Of a stretch of 64,000 nt of DNA, positions 32,941 through 41,698 are shown in pieces. Every line of letters starts with the position of its first letter. Position 1 is the stretch's first letter. The stretch comes from Roseospira goensis. GTDB taxonomy: Bacteria > Pseudomonadota > Alphaproteobacteria > Rhodospirillales > Rhodospirillaceae. A model generated the notes under the pieces. It was not told the DNA's origin and did no database searches. It saw only the letters and a program-made list of their open reading frames with translations. The DNA lies in the NCBI RefSeq assembly GCF_014197795.1, contig NZ_JACIGI010000016.1, positions 1 to 64,000 of the forward strand, written 5' to 3'. The translations under genes were made by a program, and so were the position numbers.

Positions 32941-33687
32941 ATGCCGCGAGATGACTGGGCGGCGATGAAGCTGGATCGGACGGACAGAACCGCACGGACG
33001 CTGACCGAGGCGTCGACCGCGGTCCCGCGCGCCGAGGGCGGGGACATTCGCGGACGCGGCGGGCGGCCCGCCGGATCGCTGCATGGGGCGCGGCGCTACT
33101 CACGATTCGTGCGCCTGATGAAACTGCTGCTGCCGAGCGTGGCCGTGGTGCTGCTCGGGCTGGTGCTGGCCTGGCCGCAGATCCGCTCCCAGGCCGACCG
33201 CTTCGCCGTCGGCTTTGCCAGCCTCGATCCGCGCGACGCCAACCCGCGCAGTCTGGTCAATCCGCGCTTTCATGGCGTGGATGCCCAGGACCAGCCCTAC
33301 ACGCTGGTGGCGGAGCGGGCGGTGGAGCAGGCCGGCAACCCGGATCAGGTTGACCTGGAGCAGCCGCAGGGCGACATCCTGGTGTCCGGGGGGCGTTGGG
33401 TCGCGGTGCGCGGCAACAGCGGCGTCTATTCCAAGATCGAACGCACGCTGACGCTGGACGGCGACGTGATGCTGTATCGCGACGACGGTTTCGAGTTCCA
33501 CACCGAGGTGGCCCACGTGGACCTGGCTTCCAACAGCGCCCATGGCGACGCCCGGGTGCGCGGCCGCGGACCCGGCCGCATCATCGAGTCGCGCGGCTTC
33601 GAGTTCGTCGATGGCGGACGGGTGGTCCGGTTCACCGGGCAGGCGCGTCTTTTGCTGGAGGACGGCGGCGGAGGCATCGCGCCATGA
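32941..33687 (+). CDS. lptC: LPS export protein LptC
   Basis: LptC links the inner-membrane ABC transporter to the periplasmic LptA bridge. A Ser/Arg-containing cytoplasmic leader is followed by one membrane helix (~60-82, LLLPSVAVVLLGLVLAW) and a periplasmic beta-jellyroll, with DVMLYRDDGFEFHTEVAHVDL and SRGFEFVDGGRVVRFTGQARL. Start choice is uncertain: ATG 32941 (248 residues) or ATG 32965. The stop overlaps the lptA start by four bases (ATGA). Confidence 0.88.
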   Translation: MPRDDWAAMKLDRTDRTARTLTEASTAVPRAEGGDIRGRGGRPAGSLHGARRYSRFVRLMKLLLPSVAVVLLGLVLAWPQIRSQADRFAVGFASLDPRDANPRSLVNPRFHGVDAQDQPYTLVAERAVEQAGNPDQVDLEQPQGDILVSGGRWVAVRGNSGVYSKIERTLTLDGDVMLYRDDGFEFHTEVAHVDLASNSAHGDARVRGRGPGRIIESRGFEFVDGGRVVRFTGQARLLLEDGGGGIAP

Positions 33688-34637
33688 TCCGACGGCGCGC
33701 CGGCACGGCCCGGCCGGGGGCGGCGATGCGCCTGGCGGCGGCGTTTGGCCTCGCCGTGGCCATGGGGTTCGGGCCTGGGGTCGGCCCTGGGGCATGGGCA
33801 CAGTCGGCCACCGTCGGCGGCGGCGAGTCTCCGATCGAGGTGCTGTCCGACGACGGCATCGAGTGGCACCGCGACGACAAGCTGTATATCGCGCGCGGGA
33901 ACGCCGTCGCCATCCAGGGGGCGGACCGGGTGCGCGGCGATGTGCTGGTGGCGCATTATCGCGAGACCCCGGACGGCGCCACCGAGATCTGGCGCATGGA
34001 GGCGCGCGGGAGCGCCCGTATCGAGACCCCCACCCAGACCGTGACCGGGGCCAGCGCCGTCTACGAACTGGACAGCGGGGTGCTGGTGGTGCGCGGTGGC
34101 GGGCCGCGCCTGGTCACCGAAACCGAGACCGTGACCGCGACCGAAAGCCTGGAGTACTGGTCCCGGGAGCGCATGGCGGTGGCCCGCGGCGACGCCCGCG
34201 CGGTGCGGGCCAACGGCGACACCGTCGAGGCCGACGTGCTCACCGGCTACTTCGATGCCGGCGCGAGCGGGGACGCGGACGGCGGCGCGGCCGCAACCGG
34301 GGCCGATCCCGGGCCGGGCGGCGCCGACCCCGCGGCGGTCTCCGGCGGCGCCCTGGACCGCATGGAGGCGTTCGGCGACGTCGTCATCACGACGGCCAAG
34401 GAGGTTGTCCGGGGCGACCGGGCAGTCTATGACGTGCCGGCCGGCCTCGCCACCGTGGTCGGCAACGTGACCATCGCGACCGAGTCCGATCAACTCGCCG
34501 GGGATCGCGCGGTCATGAACCTGAATACCGGCGTCAGCACGCTGGAAGGCGGCGAGGGCGGAGGGCGCGCCCGCGCCCTCATCACCCCGCAACGGCCCGC
34601 GGCGGAGGCGGCACCGCGTGCCCCGTACCGTCCTTAG
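33684..34637 (+). CDS. lptA: LPS transport protein LptA (OstA-like)
   Basis: This is the periplasmic bridge protein of LPS transport. A signal peptide is visible, with cleavage near AWAQ (about residue 37 from ATG 33684; an alternative start is 33726). The OstA-like fold is shown by [38 protein letters not shown] and [22 protein letters not shown]. At 317 residues it is longer than the usual ~170-200. The extra length is partly a disordered Gly/Ala/Asp loop (~residues 193-220) and a Pro/Arg-rich tail. It is coupled to lptC and followed by lptB. Confidence 0.9.
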   Translation: MIRRRAGTARPGAAMRLAAAFGLAVAMGFGPGVGPGAWAQSATVGGGESPIEVLSDDGIEWHRDDKLYIARGNAVAIQGADRVRGDVLVAHYRETPDGATEIWRMEARGSARIETPTQTVTGASAVYELDSGVLVVRGGGPRLVTETETVTATESLEYWSRERMAVARGDARAVRANGDTVEADVLTGYFDAGASGDADGGAAATGADPGPGGADPAAVSGGALDRMEAFGDVVITTAKEVVRGDRAVYDVPAGLATVVGNVTIATESDQLAGDRAVMNLNTGVSTLEGGEGGGRARALITPQRPAAEAAPRAPYRP

Positions 34638-34667
34638 CCGCCGGCGGCCGGCGCCCGAGGCGCGCGC

Positions 34668-34676
34668 GGAGGAGGA
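34668..34676 (+). promoter_or_regulatory. ribosome binding site deciding the lptB start
   Basis: GGAGGAGGA lies 4 bases before GTG 34681. The alternative GTG at 34618 lies inside lptA and has no such site. Confidence 0.75.
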
Positions 34677-34680
34677 CCCA

Positions 34681-35481
34681 GTGCAAGGGCTGGTGCAGCG
34701 GCGCGAGGCGGGGTTGGCGGCGGCCCCGGAACAGGACTCCCCCGAGCGGGCCTCCTGGCGCGGCACCCTGGCCGCCGAGGATGTGGGCAAGCGCTACCGA
34801 CGCCGCGCGATCCTTCAGGGGGTGAGCCTGCATGTGCGCCGCGGCGAGGTTGTCGGCCTGTTGGGACCCAACGGCGCCGGCAAGACCACCTGCTTCTACT
34901 GCATGACCGGCCTGGTGATGCCCGACTCGGGTCGGATCCTGCTGGACGGCCAGGACGTGACCGGGCTGCCCATGTACCGGCGCGCCCGCCTGGGCATCGG
35001 CTACCTGCCGCAGGAGGCCTCGATCTTCCGCGGGCTCTCCGTCGAGGGCAACTTGCGGGCGGTGCTGGAGGTGACGGAGCGCAACCGAGACCTGCGCGAG
35101 GAGACGCTGGCCAGCCTGCTGGCGGAGTTCTCGATTTCCCATCTGCGCCATGCTCCGGCGCTGGCGCTCTCCGGTGGCGAGCGCCGCCGCGTCGAAATCG
35201 CGCGCGCCCTGGCCACCCATCCGGCCTTCATCCTGCTCGACGAACCGCTGGCCGGCATCGACCCGATCGCGGTCGGCGACATCCGGGATCTGGTCGCCCA
35301 CCTGAAGGACCGTGGCCTCGGCGTGCTGATCACCGACCATAATGTGCGCGAGACCCTCGACATTGTGGACCGTGCCTACATTCTTCACGAAGGGCGCGTT
35401 ATGATGGAGGGGCGACCGTCGGACATCGTGGCCCATGAAGGGGTCCGGCGGGTCTACCTGGGCGAGCGGTTCAGCCTCTGA
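34681..35481 (+). CDS. lptB: LPS export ABC transporter ATP-binding protein LptB
   Basis: LptB is the ATPase that powers LPS extraction from the inner membrane with LptF and LptG. Walker [10 protein letters not shown], signature LSGGERRR, Walker [13 protein letters not shown] and the switch histidine in [10 protein letters not shown] are intact, and the family Q-loop [17 protein letters not shown] is present. Starting at GTG 34681 gives 266 residues, with a ~25-residue leader longer than usual. It sits between lptA and rpoN, the standard arrangement. Confidence 0.95.
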   Translation: MQGLVQRREAGLAAAPEQDSPERASWRGTLAAEDVGKRYRRRAILQGVSLHVRRGEVVGLLGPNGAGKTTCFYCMTGLVMPDSGRILLDGQDVTGLPMYRRARLGIGYLPQEASIFRGLSVEGNLRAVLEVTERNRDLREETLASLLAEFSISHLRHAPALALSGGERRRVEIARALATHPAFILLDEPLAGIDPIAVGDIRDLVAHLKDRGLGVLITDHNVRETLDIVDRAYILHEGRVMMEGRPSDIVAHEGVRRVYLGERFSL

Positions 35482-35576
35482 GGCCGGCGGGCGGCTGGCG
35501 AGGGCTGGGACGCGCCGAGCCCGGGCGCCGTCCCGGGCGGGACGCGCACGACACCGACTCGCGGGGATGGGGATTG

Positions 35577-37112
35577 ATGGGTCTGGCACCGCGCCTCGAT
35601 CTGCGGCAGACGCAAGGTCTGGTGATGACGCCGCAACTGCAGCAGGCCATCAAGCTGCTGCAGATGTCGAACCTGGACCTGAACGCTTTCGTTGAGCAGG
35701 AGATGGAGCGCAATCCGCTGCTGGAGCGGGACGAGCGCGCCGACTTCGAGGCTCCGCCCGAGCGCGCCGAGGTGCGGCCCGATGCCGAGGCCGCCGTCGT
35801 TGTGGACCGCGGCGCCGGCGAGGAGGCGGCCGGGCCGTCGCCGCTCGACCACGACTACAACACCGATCGTGACGAGGCCGGCGCCGGCGACATGGCGGCG
35901 GCCGGGGACGCCGGCGGGCTGGATGCCTTGGGCCTGGCGGTGGGCGCCTGGGGCGGCGGCGGGGGGGCACGCGACTTCACCGCCGACGAGCGCGGTCTGG
36001 AGGAGACGCTGGCGGGGCCGACGTCGCTGCGCGACCATCTCAGCGCGCAGATGGCGGTGGACCTGACCGACCCGGTGGATCGTCTCGTTGGCGGGCATCT
36101 GCTGGGCCTGCTGGATCCGTGCGGCTATCTCACCGCCTCTGTGGAGGAGGTGGCGGCCACCCTGGGGGCGCCGCCAGAGCGGGTGGCGGCGGTGCTGGCC
36201 CGCATGCAGGCGCTGGATCCGCCGGGCCTGTTCGCGCGGTCGCTGAAGGAATGCCTGGCGCTGCAACTGGCCGACCGCAACCGGCTCGACCCGGCGATGC
36301 AGGCGCTGCTCGACCATCTGGAGCTGCTGGGGCGGCGGGATATGCCGGCGCTGCTGAAGGTGTGCGGTGTCGATGCCGAGGACCTGCGCGACATGATCGC
36401 CGAGATCCGCGCGCTCGATCCCAAGCCGGCCCTGCGCTTCGATGGCGAGCCGATCCACACCGTGGTGCCCGACGTGGTCATGCGCCCCAATCCGGAGGGC
36501 GGCTGGCTGGTCGAACTGAACAGCGAGACCCTGCCGCGGGTGCTGGTCAACCGGCGCTATCTGGCGCGGGTCAAGCCCGCGGCCGCGGCCGACAAGGCGG
36601 TGCGGGCCTTCCTGGGCGACCGGTTGCAGACCGCCAACTGGCTGGTCAAGGCGCTGGACCAGCGCGCGACCACCATTCTGAAGGTGGCCGGCGAGATCGT
36701 GCGCCAGCAGGACGCCTTCCTGGCCCACGGCATCCAGCACCTGCGGCCGCTCATCCTGCGCGACGTGGCCGGCGCCATCGGCATGCACGAGAGCACCGTC
36801 AGCCGCGTGACCAACAACAAGTACATCGCCACCCCGCGCGGCCTGTTCGAACTGAAGTACTTCTTCACCCAGGCCATCAACAGCAGCGCCGGCGGGGAGG
36901 CTCATTCGGCCGAGGCGGTGCGGGCACGCATCAAGGCCCTGATCGACGCCGAGCCGCCGCGCCGGGTGCTGTCCGACGACCGCATTGTCGCCCTGCTGCG
37001 CGCCGAGGGGATCGACATCGCCCGGCGCACGGTCGCCAAGTACCGCGAGGCCATGCGCATCCCCTCGTCGGTGCAGCGCCGACGCGAGAAGATGGCACTG
37101 GCGGGGGCGTGA
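35577..37112 (+). CDS. rpoN: RNA polymerase sigma-54 factor
   Basis: RpoN directs RNA polymerase to -24/-12 promoters and needs enhancer-binding activators. Region I is the Gln/Leu-rich RLDLRQTQGLVMTPQLQQAI start. Region II is acidic (~55-130). The core-binding domain and the DNA-binding helix-turn-helix (DVAGAIGMHESTVSRVTNNKY) follow. The RpoN box ARRTVAKYRE is at residues 482-491. I use ATG 35577 (511 residues), one codon after a TTG. The hpf and ptsN genes that usually follow rpoN are absent here. Confidence 0.97.
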   Translation: MGLAPRLDLRQTQGLVMTPQLQQAIKLLQMSNLDLNAFVEQEMERNPLLERDERADFEAPPERAEVRPDAEAAVVVDRGAGEEAAGPSPLDHDYNTDRDEAGAGDMAAAGDAGGLDALGLAVGAWGGGGGARDFTADERGLEETLAGPTSLRDHLSAQMAVDLTDPVDRLVGGHLLGLLDPCGYLTASVEEVAATLGAPPERVAAVLARMQALDPPGLFARSLKECLALQLADRNRLDPAMQALLDHLELLGRRDMPALLKVCGVDAEDLRDMIAEIRALDPKPALRFDGEPIHTVVPDVVMRPNPEGGWLVELNSETLPRVLVNRRYLARVKPAAAADKAVRAFLGDRLQTANWLVKALDQRATTILKVAGEIVRQQDAFLAHGIQHLRPLILRDVAGAIGMHESTVSRVTNNKYIATPRGLFELKYFFTQAINSSAGGEAHSAEAVRARIKALIDAEPPRRVLSDDRIVALLRAEGIDIARRTVAKYREAMRIPSSVQRRREKMALAGA

Positions 37113-37230
37113 CGACGCGGCCAGAGACGGCCAGCCCCCTTCAAAATGGTTTCACTTGTAACTAAATGGGCGCTAGACTGCGGCCCGTCGCACGGCCGTG
37201 CCGAACCGTCGTTGAGGGAGAGAGCCCGTC

Positions 37231-38184
37231 ATGTCCAGCGCCACCTTCGCCTCCACCGGAGACCTCGGGGAGAAACAGGTCACCTTCGCCAAACTCGGCG
37301 AAGGCGCCTATGCCTACACCGCAGAGGGCGACCCCAACACCGGTGTCATCGTCGGCGACGATGGGGTGATGGTGATCGACACCCAGGCCACGCCGCTGAT
37401 GGCTGAACGGGTGCTGGAGAAGATCCGCACGGTCACCGACAAGCCGATCAAGTACGTGCTCTTGACGCACTACCACGCGGTGCGCGTCCTGGGGGCGGCC
37501 GCCTATCAGCCGCAGGCCGTCATCGCCAGCCGCGGTACCCACGAGATGATCGTGGAGCGCGGCCAGGAGGACTACGACAGCGAGGCCGGCCGCTTCCCGC
37601 GCCTGTTTCAGGGCATCGAGTCGATCCCCGGGCTGACCTGGCCTACCATCGTGTTCGACGACCGCCTGACCGTCGACCTGGGCAACAAGCGGGTCGAGAT
37701 CCTGCATGTCGGCAAGGGCCACACCCAGGGCGACACCATCGCCTGGCTGCCCGACGAGCGCGTGCTCTTCTCGGGCGATCTGGTCGAGTACAATGCCACC
37801 CCCTACACCGGCGACGCCCACCTGGGGGACTGGCCGGCGACCTTGCAGCGGCTGCGGGCTATGCGGCCGGAGAAGCTGGTGCCGGGGCGCGGCGATGCCC
37901 TGATGACGGCCGAGGACTGCGCCACCGCCCTCGACATGACCGAGGCGTTCGTGACCGACCTGTTCGAGGCGGCCAAGCAGGGGGCGGCCCGCAATCTGCC
38001 GCTCAAGGACATCTACAAGGGGTGCCGCGCCGCCATGGACCCGAAGTACGGCCACTGGGTGATCTACGACCACTGCATGCCGTTCGACGTCACGAGGGCC
38101 TGGGACGAGGCCCGCGGTATCACCCGCCCGCGCGTCTGGACCGCCGAACGCGACCGTGAGATGTGGGCCGCCCTGGAAGGCTAG
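37231..38184 (+). CDS. MBL-fold metallo-hydrolase with altered metal motif
   Basis: The 317-residue protein has the metallo-beta-lactamase fold: TGVIVGDDGVMVIDTQATP, the first metal motif, the KGHTQGDTIAWLPDERVLFSGDLV segment and a C-terminal helical region. The HxHxDH motif reads H80-Y-H82-A-V84-R85, so the Asp and His of the second metal site are missing, while the His and Asp of GHTQGD and FSGDLV remain. It may bind one metal or have another chemistry. No signal peptide is visible. It begins 118 bases after rpoN and could be a separate unit. The physiological substrate is unknown. Confidence 0.88.
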   Translation: MSSATFASTGDLGEKQVTFAKLGEGAYAYTAEGDPNTGVIVGDDGVMVIDTQATPLMAERVLEKIRTVTDKPIKYVLLTHYHAVRVLGAAAYQPQAVIASRGTHEMIVERGQEDYDSEAGRFPRLFQGIESIPGLTWPTIVFDDRLTVDLGNKRVEILHVGKGHTQGDTIAWLPDERVLFSGDLVEYNATPYTGDAHLGDWPATLQRLRAMRPEKLVPGRGDALMTAEDCATALDMTEAFVTDLFEAAKQGAARNLPLKDIYKGCRAAMDPKYGHWVIYDHCMPFDVTRAWDEARGITRPRVWTAERDREMWAALEG

Positions 38185-38274
38185 CGTCGCCCCGGACCGG
38201 GCCTGCACCGCCGTCCGGCTGGCGTGTCAGCGGGCCGGGCGTGGTAGCATGGAGAGGTCCTGAGGGAGGCGCCC

Positions 38275-39081
38275 ATGTCCGACGAAATCGCGCAGCCGAG
38301 CCCAGCGCCGCCGGTGGGCTGGCGTCGCGACCGCCGGCGCGACCGCGATGCGCCGAAGCAGGGCGGCGAAGAGCGGGGTCCCGTGGATTACGCCCGCGGG
38401 GCCGACGCCTACGCCCGCACGGCCGCCGATGGCCTCGACGTCGACGATTCGGTCTCGGTGCAGGGCATTCCCCCGGCCGAACTGACGCCTGCGGTGCGTC
38501 GTGCGCTTGGCCATCTGATGGCCGAGATCGAGCGCCTGCGGGCGGCACTGGCGGGACAGGGGGTGGGCGAGGGCGGCGCGGCCATGCCGCCGCATCCGCT
38601 GGAGAGCGGGGCCGCCAGGGCCGCGCCGTCCGCCGACGAGCCGCCGGCGCTGCCCGGGCCGGCGGCGCTGCACCGTCTTCTGGACGCGCACCTCGCGGGG
38701 ATCCCGCTCGGCGGGCCAGGGCCGGCCGTGGTGTTCTTCTACCTGGGCAATCACGAGGACCTGCGCCTGCGCCACGGCCTGGCCGCGGCCGAGGCGGCGA
38801 CCCGAGCGATGGGCCGGGCGCTGGCGGCGGCGCGCGCCGAGGACGAGGTGATGGGCCTGACCGGGGGCGCCGGCGTGGCCGCCGTACTGCCGTTCGACGG
38901 CCAGGTGGACCGGCTGTGGGCGCGGGCGCGGGGGCTGGCGAAGGCCGCCGGCGCGCCGCTGACCTGGCGCGGCGAGACGCTGCGCCCGGCCCTGCTGGTG
39001 GGCGTCCACGTCACCCGGCGCGGCGAGCGGGCGGCCGACGCGGTGTGGCAGGCGGAACGCGCGGCGCGCCGGATCGTGTAG
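38275..39081 (+). CDS. hypothetical protein with degenerate GGDEF-like domain
   Basis: The N-terminal ~120 residues are disordered and charged. The C-terminal ~140 residues follow the GGDEF fold pattern: a YLGNHEDLRLRHGLAAAEAATRAMGRAL stretch in the place of the usual substrate helix, then GLTGGAGVAAVLPF where active diguanylate cyclases have RxGGDEF. The five signature positions read Gly-Gly-Ala-Gly-Val (197-201), so catalysis is very unlikely. It may bind c-di-GMP or serve as a structural module. A possible Shine-Dalgarno GGAGG lies before ATG 38275. The assignment is from pattern only. Confidence 0.65.
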   Translation: MSDEIAQPSPAPPVGWRRDRRRDRDAPKQGGEERGPVDYARGADAYARTAADGLDVDDSVSVQGIPPAELTPAVRRALGHLMAEIERLRAALAGQGVGEGGAAMPPHPLESGAARAAPSADEPPALPGPAALHRLLDAHLAGIPLGGPGPAVVFFYLGNHEDLRLRHGLAAAEAATRAMGRALAAARAEDEVMGLTGGAGVAAVLPFDGQVDRLWARARGLAKAAGAPLTWRGETLRPALLVGVHVTRRGERAADAVWQAERAARRIV

Positions 39082-39102
39082 CGCCGCAAGGCCGTGCGGC
39101 GA

Positions 39103-39312
39103 TCAGGCGATGATGTCCGGGGTCAGCTGGGCCTGAAGGCGCGCGATCTCGTCCTTGAGCGAGAGCTTGCGCTTCTTGAGGCGTTGCAGTTGCAGCATGT
39201 CGTAGGGCGCCGCGTCCATCAGCCGGGCGATAACATCGTCCAGGTCGCGGTGTTCCACCAGCAGGCCCTCGAGCCGGCGGCGCAGGGTTTCGGTTTCTTC
39301 GTCGTCGATCAT
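39103..39312 (-). CDS. DUF465 (YdcH-like) small protein
   Basis: This 69-residue protein is a helical hairpin of the DUF465/YdcH type, with LEGLLVEHRDLDDVIARL and the family's closing LQRLKKRKLSLKDEIARL. The function is unknown; small size and charge suggest a structural or regulatory role. It converges with the GGDEF-like gene. A second DUF465 protein is encoded at 41699. Confidence 0.88.
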   Translation of the reverse strand: MIDDEETETLRRRLEGLLVEHRDLDDVIARLMDAAPYDMLQLQRLKKRKLSLKDEIARLQAQLTPDIIA

Positions 39313-39604
39313 GCGCGCTCAAAATCGGGATCAAAGCGGAGACTGGACCGGTCTCGGCTTGCGTCGGGCGGCAAGACGAGGCATGTCCTGCTGTGTGCGG
39401 AGGGCAAGGGGCCGGTGTCCGCCGGGCCACCCCACCAGGGTCCCCGCAGCCTAGCAGAAAAGCCGTGACGGCAATACGGTTCATGACCGACGCGCCGGGC
39501 GCGTCAGGCGACCCCACACGCTACCCCCGCCGGCCCGGCCGAACGGCCATGCCCCCCGCCGGCGGCCCCATCCACGCAGACGGTTTCGACGACGGAGGGA
39601 ACGC

Positions 39605-40714
39605 ATGGGCAAGGTTCGACGGCTAGGCGTCCTGACCAGCGGCGGCGACTGTGCCGGCCTGAACGCGGTGATCCGGGCGGTCACCTATCGGGCGGTGCGG
39701 AGCTATGGCTGGAAGGTGTTTGGCATCATCGACGGTACGATGGGTCTGATGGAGCGGCCGCTGCGCTACCGGGAGCTCGACCTGGACATGTTCTCGGGCA
39801 ACATGCTGCGCGAGGGCGGCACCTTTCTGGGCACGGTCAACCGCGGCGATCCGTTCAACTATCCGATGCCCGACGGCAGCCACAAGGACCGCTCGCTCGA
39901 TTTCGTGGACGGTTTCAACAAGCTGGCGCTCGACGCCCTGATCGTCATCGGCGGCGACGGCTCGATGAAGATCCTGTCGCAGCTCTGCGACCTTGGCGGG
40001 ATCGGCATGGTCGGCGTGCCGAAGACCATCGACAACGACGTGCACGGCACCGACTTCGCGGTCGGCTTCACCACCGCCGTCAATGTGGTCACCGAGGCGT
40101 TGGACCGCCTGCATCCCACCGCCGCCAGCCATCACCGTGTCATGATCCTGGAGGTGATGGGCCGCGACGCCGGGCACATCGCCGTCAACGCGGCCATCTC
40201 CGGCGGCGCCGACGTGGCGCTGGTGCCCGAACTGCCGTACCGCCTGGACAGCATCGCCCGCAAGATCGAGGAGGTGATCCGCGAGGGCCGCAACCACGCC
40301 CTGATCGTGGTGGCCGAGGGCTGCAAGACCGAGGACGGCACCCCGGCCACCGTGGCCCACTCCCACGGGCAGATGCGCTACGGCGGCATCGGCGCCTATC
40401 TGTCCGACAAGATCGCCGCCATGACCGAGCTGGAGACCCGGGTCACCACCCTGGGCCATGTGCAGCGCGGCGGCACGCCGTCGACGCGCGACCGCCTGCT
40501 GGCCTCGGCCTTCGGCGTGCATGCCGTCGACATGGTGGCGGAGGGCAAGCTGGGCCGCATGGTGGCCTGGCAGGAGCGCGGGGTGACCGACGTGCCGCTG
40601 GAAGAGGTGTGCATCGGTCCGCGCTCGCTGGAGACCGAGGGCACCCTGATCAAGGTCGCGCGCGGCCTTGGCATCTATGTCGGCGAGCCACAGCCCGGAG
40701 AGGCGGCGGACTGA
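39605..40714 (+). CDS. pfkA: 6-phosphofructokinase (ATP-type predicted)
   Basis: The enzyme phosphorylates fructose 6-phosphate at C1. Motifs include LTSGGDCAGLNAVIR, GGDGS (116-120), PKTIDND (139-145), MGRDAGHIAV and HVQRGGTPSTRDRLLA. The Gly at residue 119 marks ATP use, since PPi enzymes have Asp there; Lys140 in PKTIDND is typical of PPi enzymes. The combination defines a mixed subgroup (group III) that includes actinobacterial ATP-PFKs. It has 369 residues from ATG 39605. It is a single gene, and the downstream gap holds a REP array. Confidence 0.93.
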   Translation: MGKVRRLGVLTSGGDCAGLNAVIRAVTYRAVRSYGWKVFGIIDGTMGLMERPLRYRELDLDMFSGNMLREGGTFLGTVNRGDPFNYPMPDGSHKDRSLDFVDGFNKLALDALIVIGGDGSMKILSQLCDLGGIGMVGVPKTIDNDVHGTDFAVGFTTAVNVVTEALDRLHPTAASHHRVMILEVMGRDAGHIAVNAAISGGADVALVPELPYRLDSIARKIEEVIREGRNHALIVVAEGCKTEDGTPATVAHSHGQMRYGGIGAYLSDKIAAMTELETRVTTLGHVQRGGTPSTRDRLLASAFGVHAVDMVAEGKLGRMVAWQERGVTDVPLEEVCIGPRSLETEGTLIKVARGLGIYVGEPQPGEAAD

Positions 40715-40740
40715 TCCGGGACCGAGACTGGATCTCTCCT

Positions 40741-40941
40741 GCGCCCACGCTTCGGCGTGGGCGCCCCGGCTTGGACCGGACATATGGTCCCACGCGGGAG
40801 CGTGGGACCGAGGTCTCGGTGTCTGTCTCTCGCACCCACGCTCCGGCGTGGGCGGCCCGGCTCGGACATATGGTCCCACGCGGGAGCGTGGGACCGAGGT
40901 CTCGGTGTCAGTCTCTCGCGCCCACGCTCCGGCGTGGGCGC
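40741..40941. repeat. array of five REP-like palindromes
   Basis: Palindromes lie at 40741-40764, 40786-40809, 40835-40852, 40872-40895 and 40918-40941. The stems are GCGCCCACGC or GGTCCCACGC with loops TTCG, GGGA or TCCG. The block from GGACATATGG at 40778 is duplicated at 40864, a period of 86 bp. The array separates the convergent pfkA and ubiX genes. Confidence 0.93.
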
Positions 40942-40953
40942 TTGGCGTCCGGC

Positions 40954-41550
40954 TCAGGCCGTGACGGCGTCCGCGCCGCTGTCGTCGTCGCGCCAGCGCG
41001 CCACCAGGCCGGCGTCGATACCGAACAGGTCGAGCACCCGGCCGACGCCGTGGTCAACCACGTCGTCCAGGGTCTGCGGCCGGCTGTAGAAGGCCGGCAT
41101 CGGCGGCGCCACCACCGCGCCCATCTCCGTGACCGCCGCCATGGCCCGGATGTGGCCCAGGTGCAGCGGCGTCTCCCGCACCATCAACACCAGCGTCCGG
41201 CGTTCCTTCAGGGTGACGTCGGCCGCCCGGGTCAGCAGGTTTTCGCCCGCGCCGGCGGCGACCGCGCCCAGCGTGCGCGCGGAGCATGGCGCCACGATCA
41301 TGCCCCGGGTGCGGAACGAGCCCGACGACGGCGCTGCGGTGAGGTCCTCCACCTTGTGGCACTGCGTGGCCAGGGCTTTGACCTCCGCCACCTTCAACGA
41401 CGTCTCATAGGCCAGGGTGATCTCCGCCGTCCGGGTCATGACGAGATGCGTCGGAATCCCGAGTCGGCCGAGCACCTCCAGAAGGCGCACACCGTACGCG
41501 ATTCCTGAGGCGCCGCTGATACCGACGACGAGAGGCAGGGGCGGGGTCAT
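40954..41550 (-). CDS. ubiX: flavin prenyltransferase UbiX
   Basis: UbiX makes the prenylated FMN cofactor for UbiD-type decarboxylases in ubiquinone synthesis. GISGASGIAYGVRLLEVL, the FMN-binding VAPCSARTLGAVAAGAGENL, LTRAADVTLKERRTLVLMVRETPLH and the C-terminal SRPQTLDDVV are diagnostic. It has 198 residues. ATG 41550 follows GGAGG with a slightly long spacing. No ubiD is in the window. Confidence 0.96.
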   Translation of the reverse strand: MTPPLPLVVGISGASGIAYGVRLLEVLGRLGIPTHLVMTRTAEITLAYETSLKVAEVKALATQCHKVEDLTAAPSSGSFRTRGMIVAPCSARTLGAVAAGAGENLLTRAADVTLKERRTLVLMVRETPLHLGHIRAMAAVTEMGAVVAPPMPAFYSRPQTLDDVVDHGVGRVLDLFGIDAGLVARWRDDDSGADAVTA

Positions 41551-41635
41551 GCAAAAAAATCCTCCACAGTACGGATCCGCAACGGCGGATCAAGCGAAAG
41601 TTACGGCGATTTCATCGACTCTTCGCGGAATCCCT

Positions 41636-41663
41636 TTGCCGCTCCGGCGTGCTTGGGTACACT
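41636..41663 (+). promoter_or_regulatory. candidate sigma-70 promoter for the small DUF465 gene
   Basis: TTGCCG (41636-41641) and TACACT (41658-41663) are spaced by 16 bases, about 35 bases before the ATG. Matches are 4 of 6 or better per box. Confidence 0.45.
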
Positions 41664-41698
41664 CAGGGTGTTTCTCACCTGACGAGGAGGGCCATGTC

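Noticed and set aside
39605-40714. Pyrophosphate-dependent phosphofructokinase
   Set aside because: The residue after GGD is Gly, not Asp, which argues for ATP as donor despite the Lys in PKTIDND.
40741-40941. Possible CRISPR-like array because of repeated units with spacers
   Set aside because: Units are self-complementary, alternate between two types, and the whole 86-bp block including spacer is duplicated; there are no unique equal-length spacers and no cas genes.
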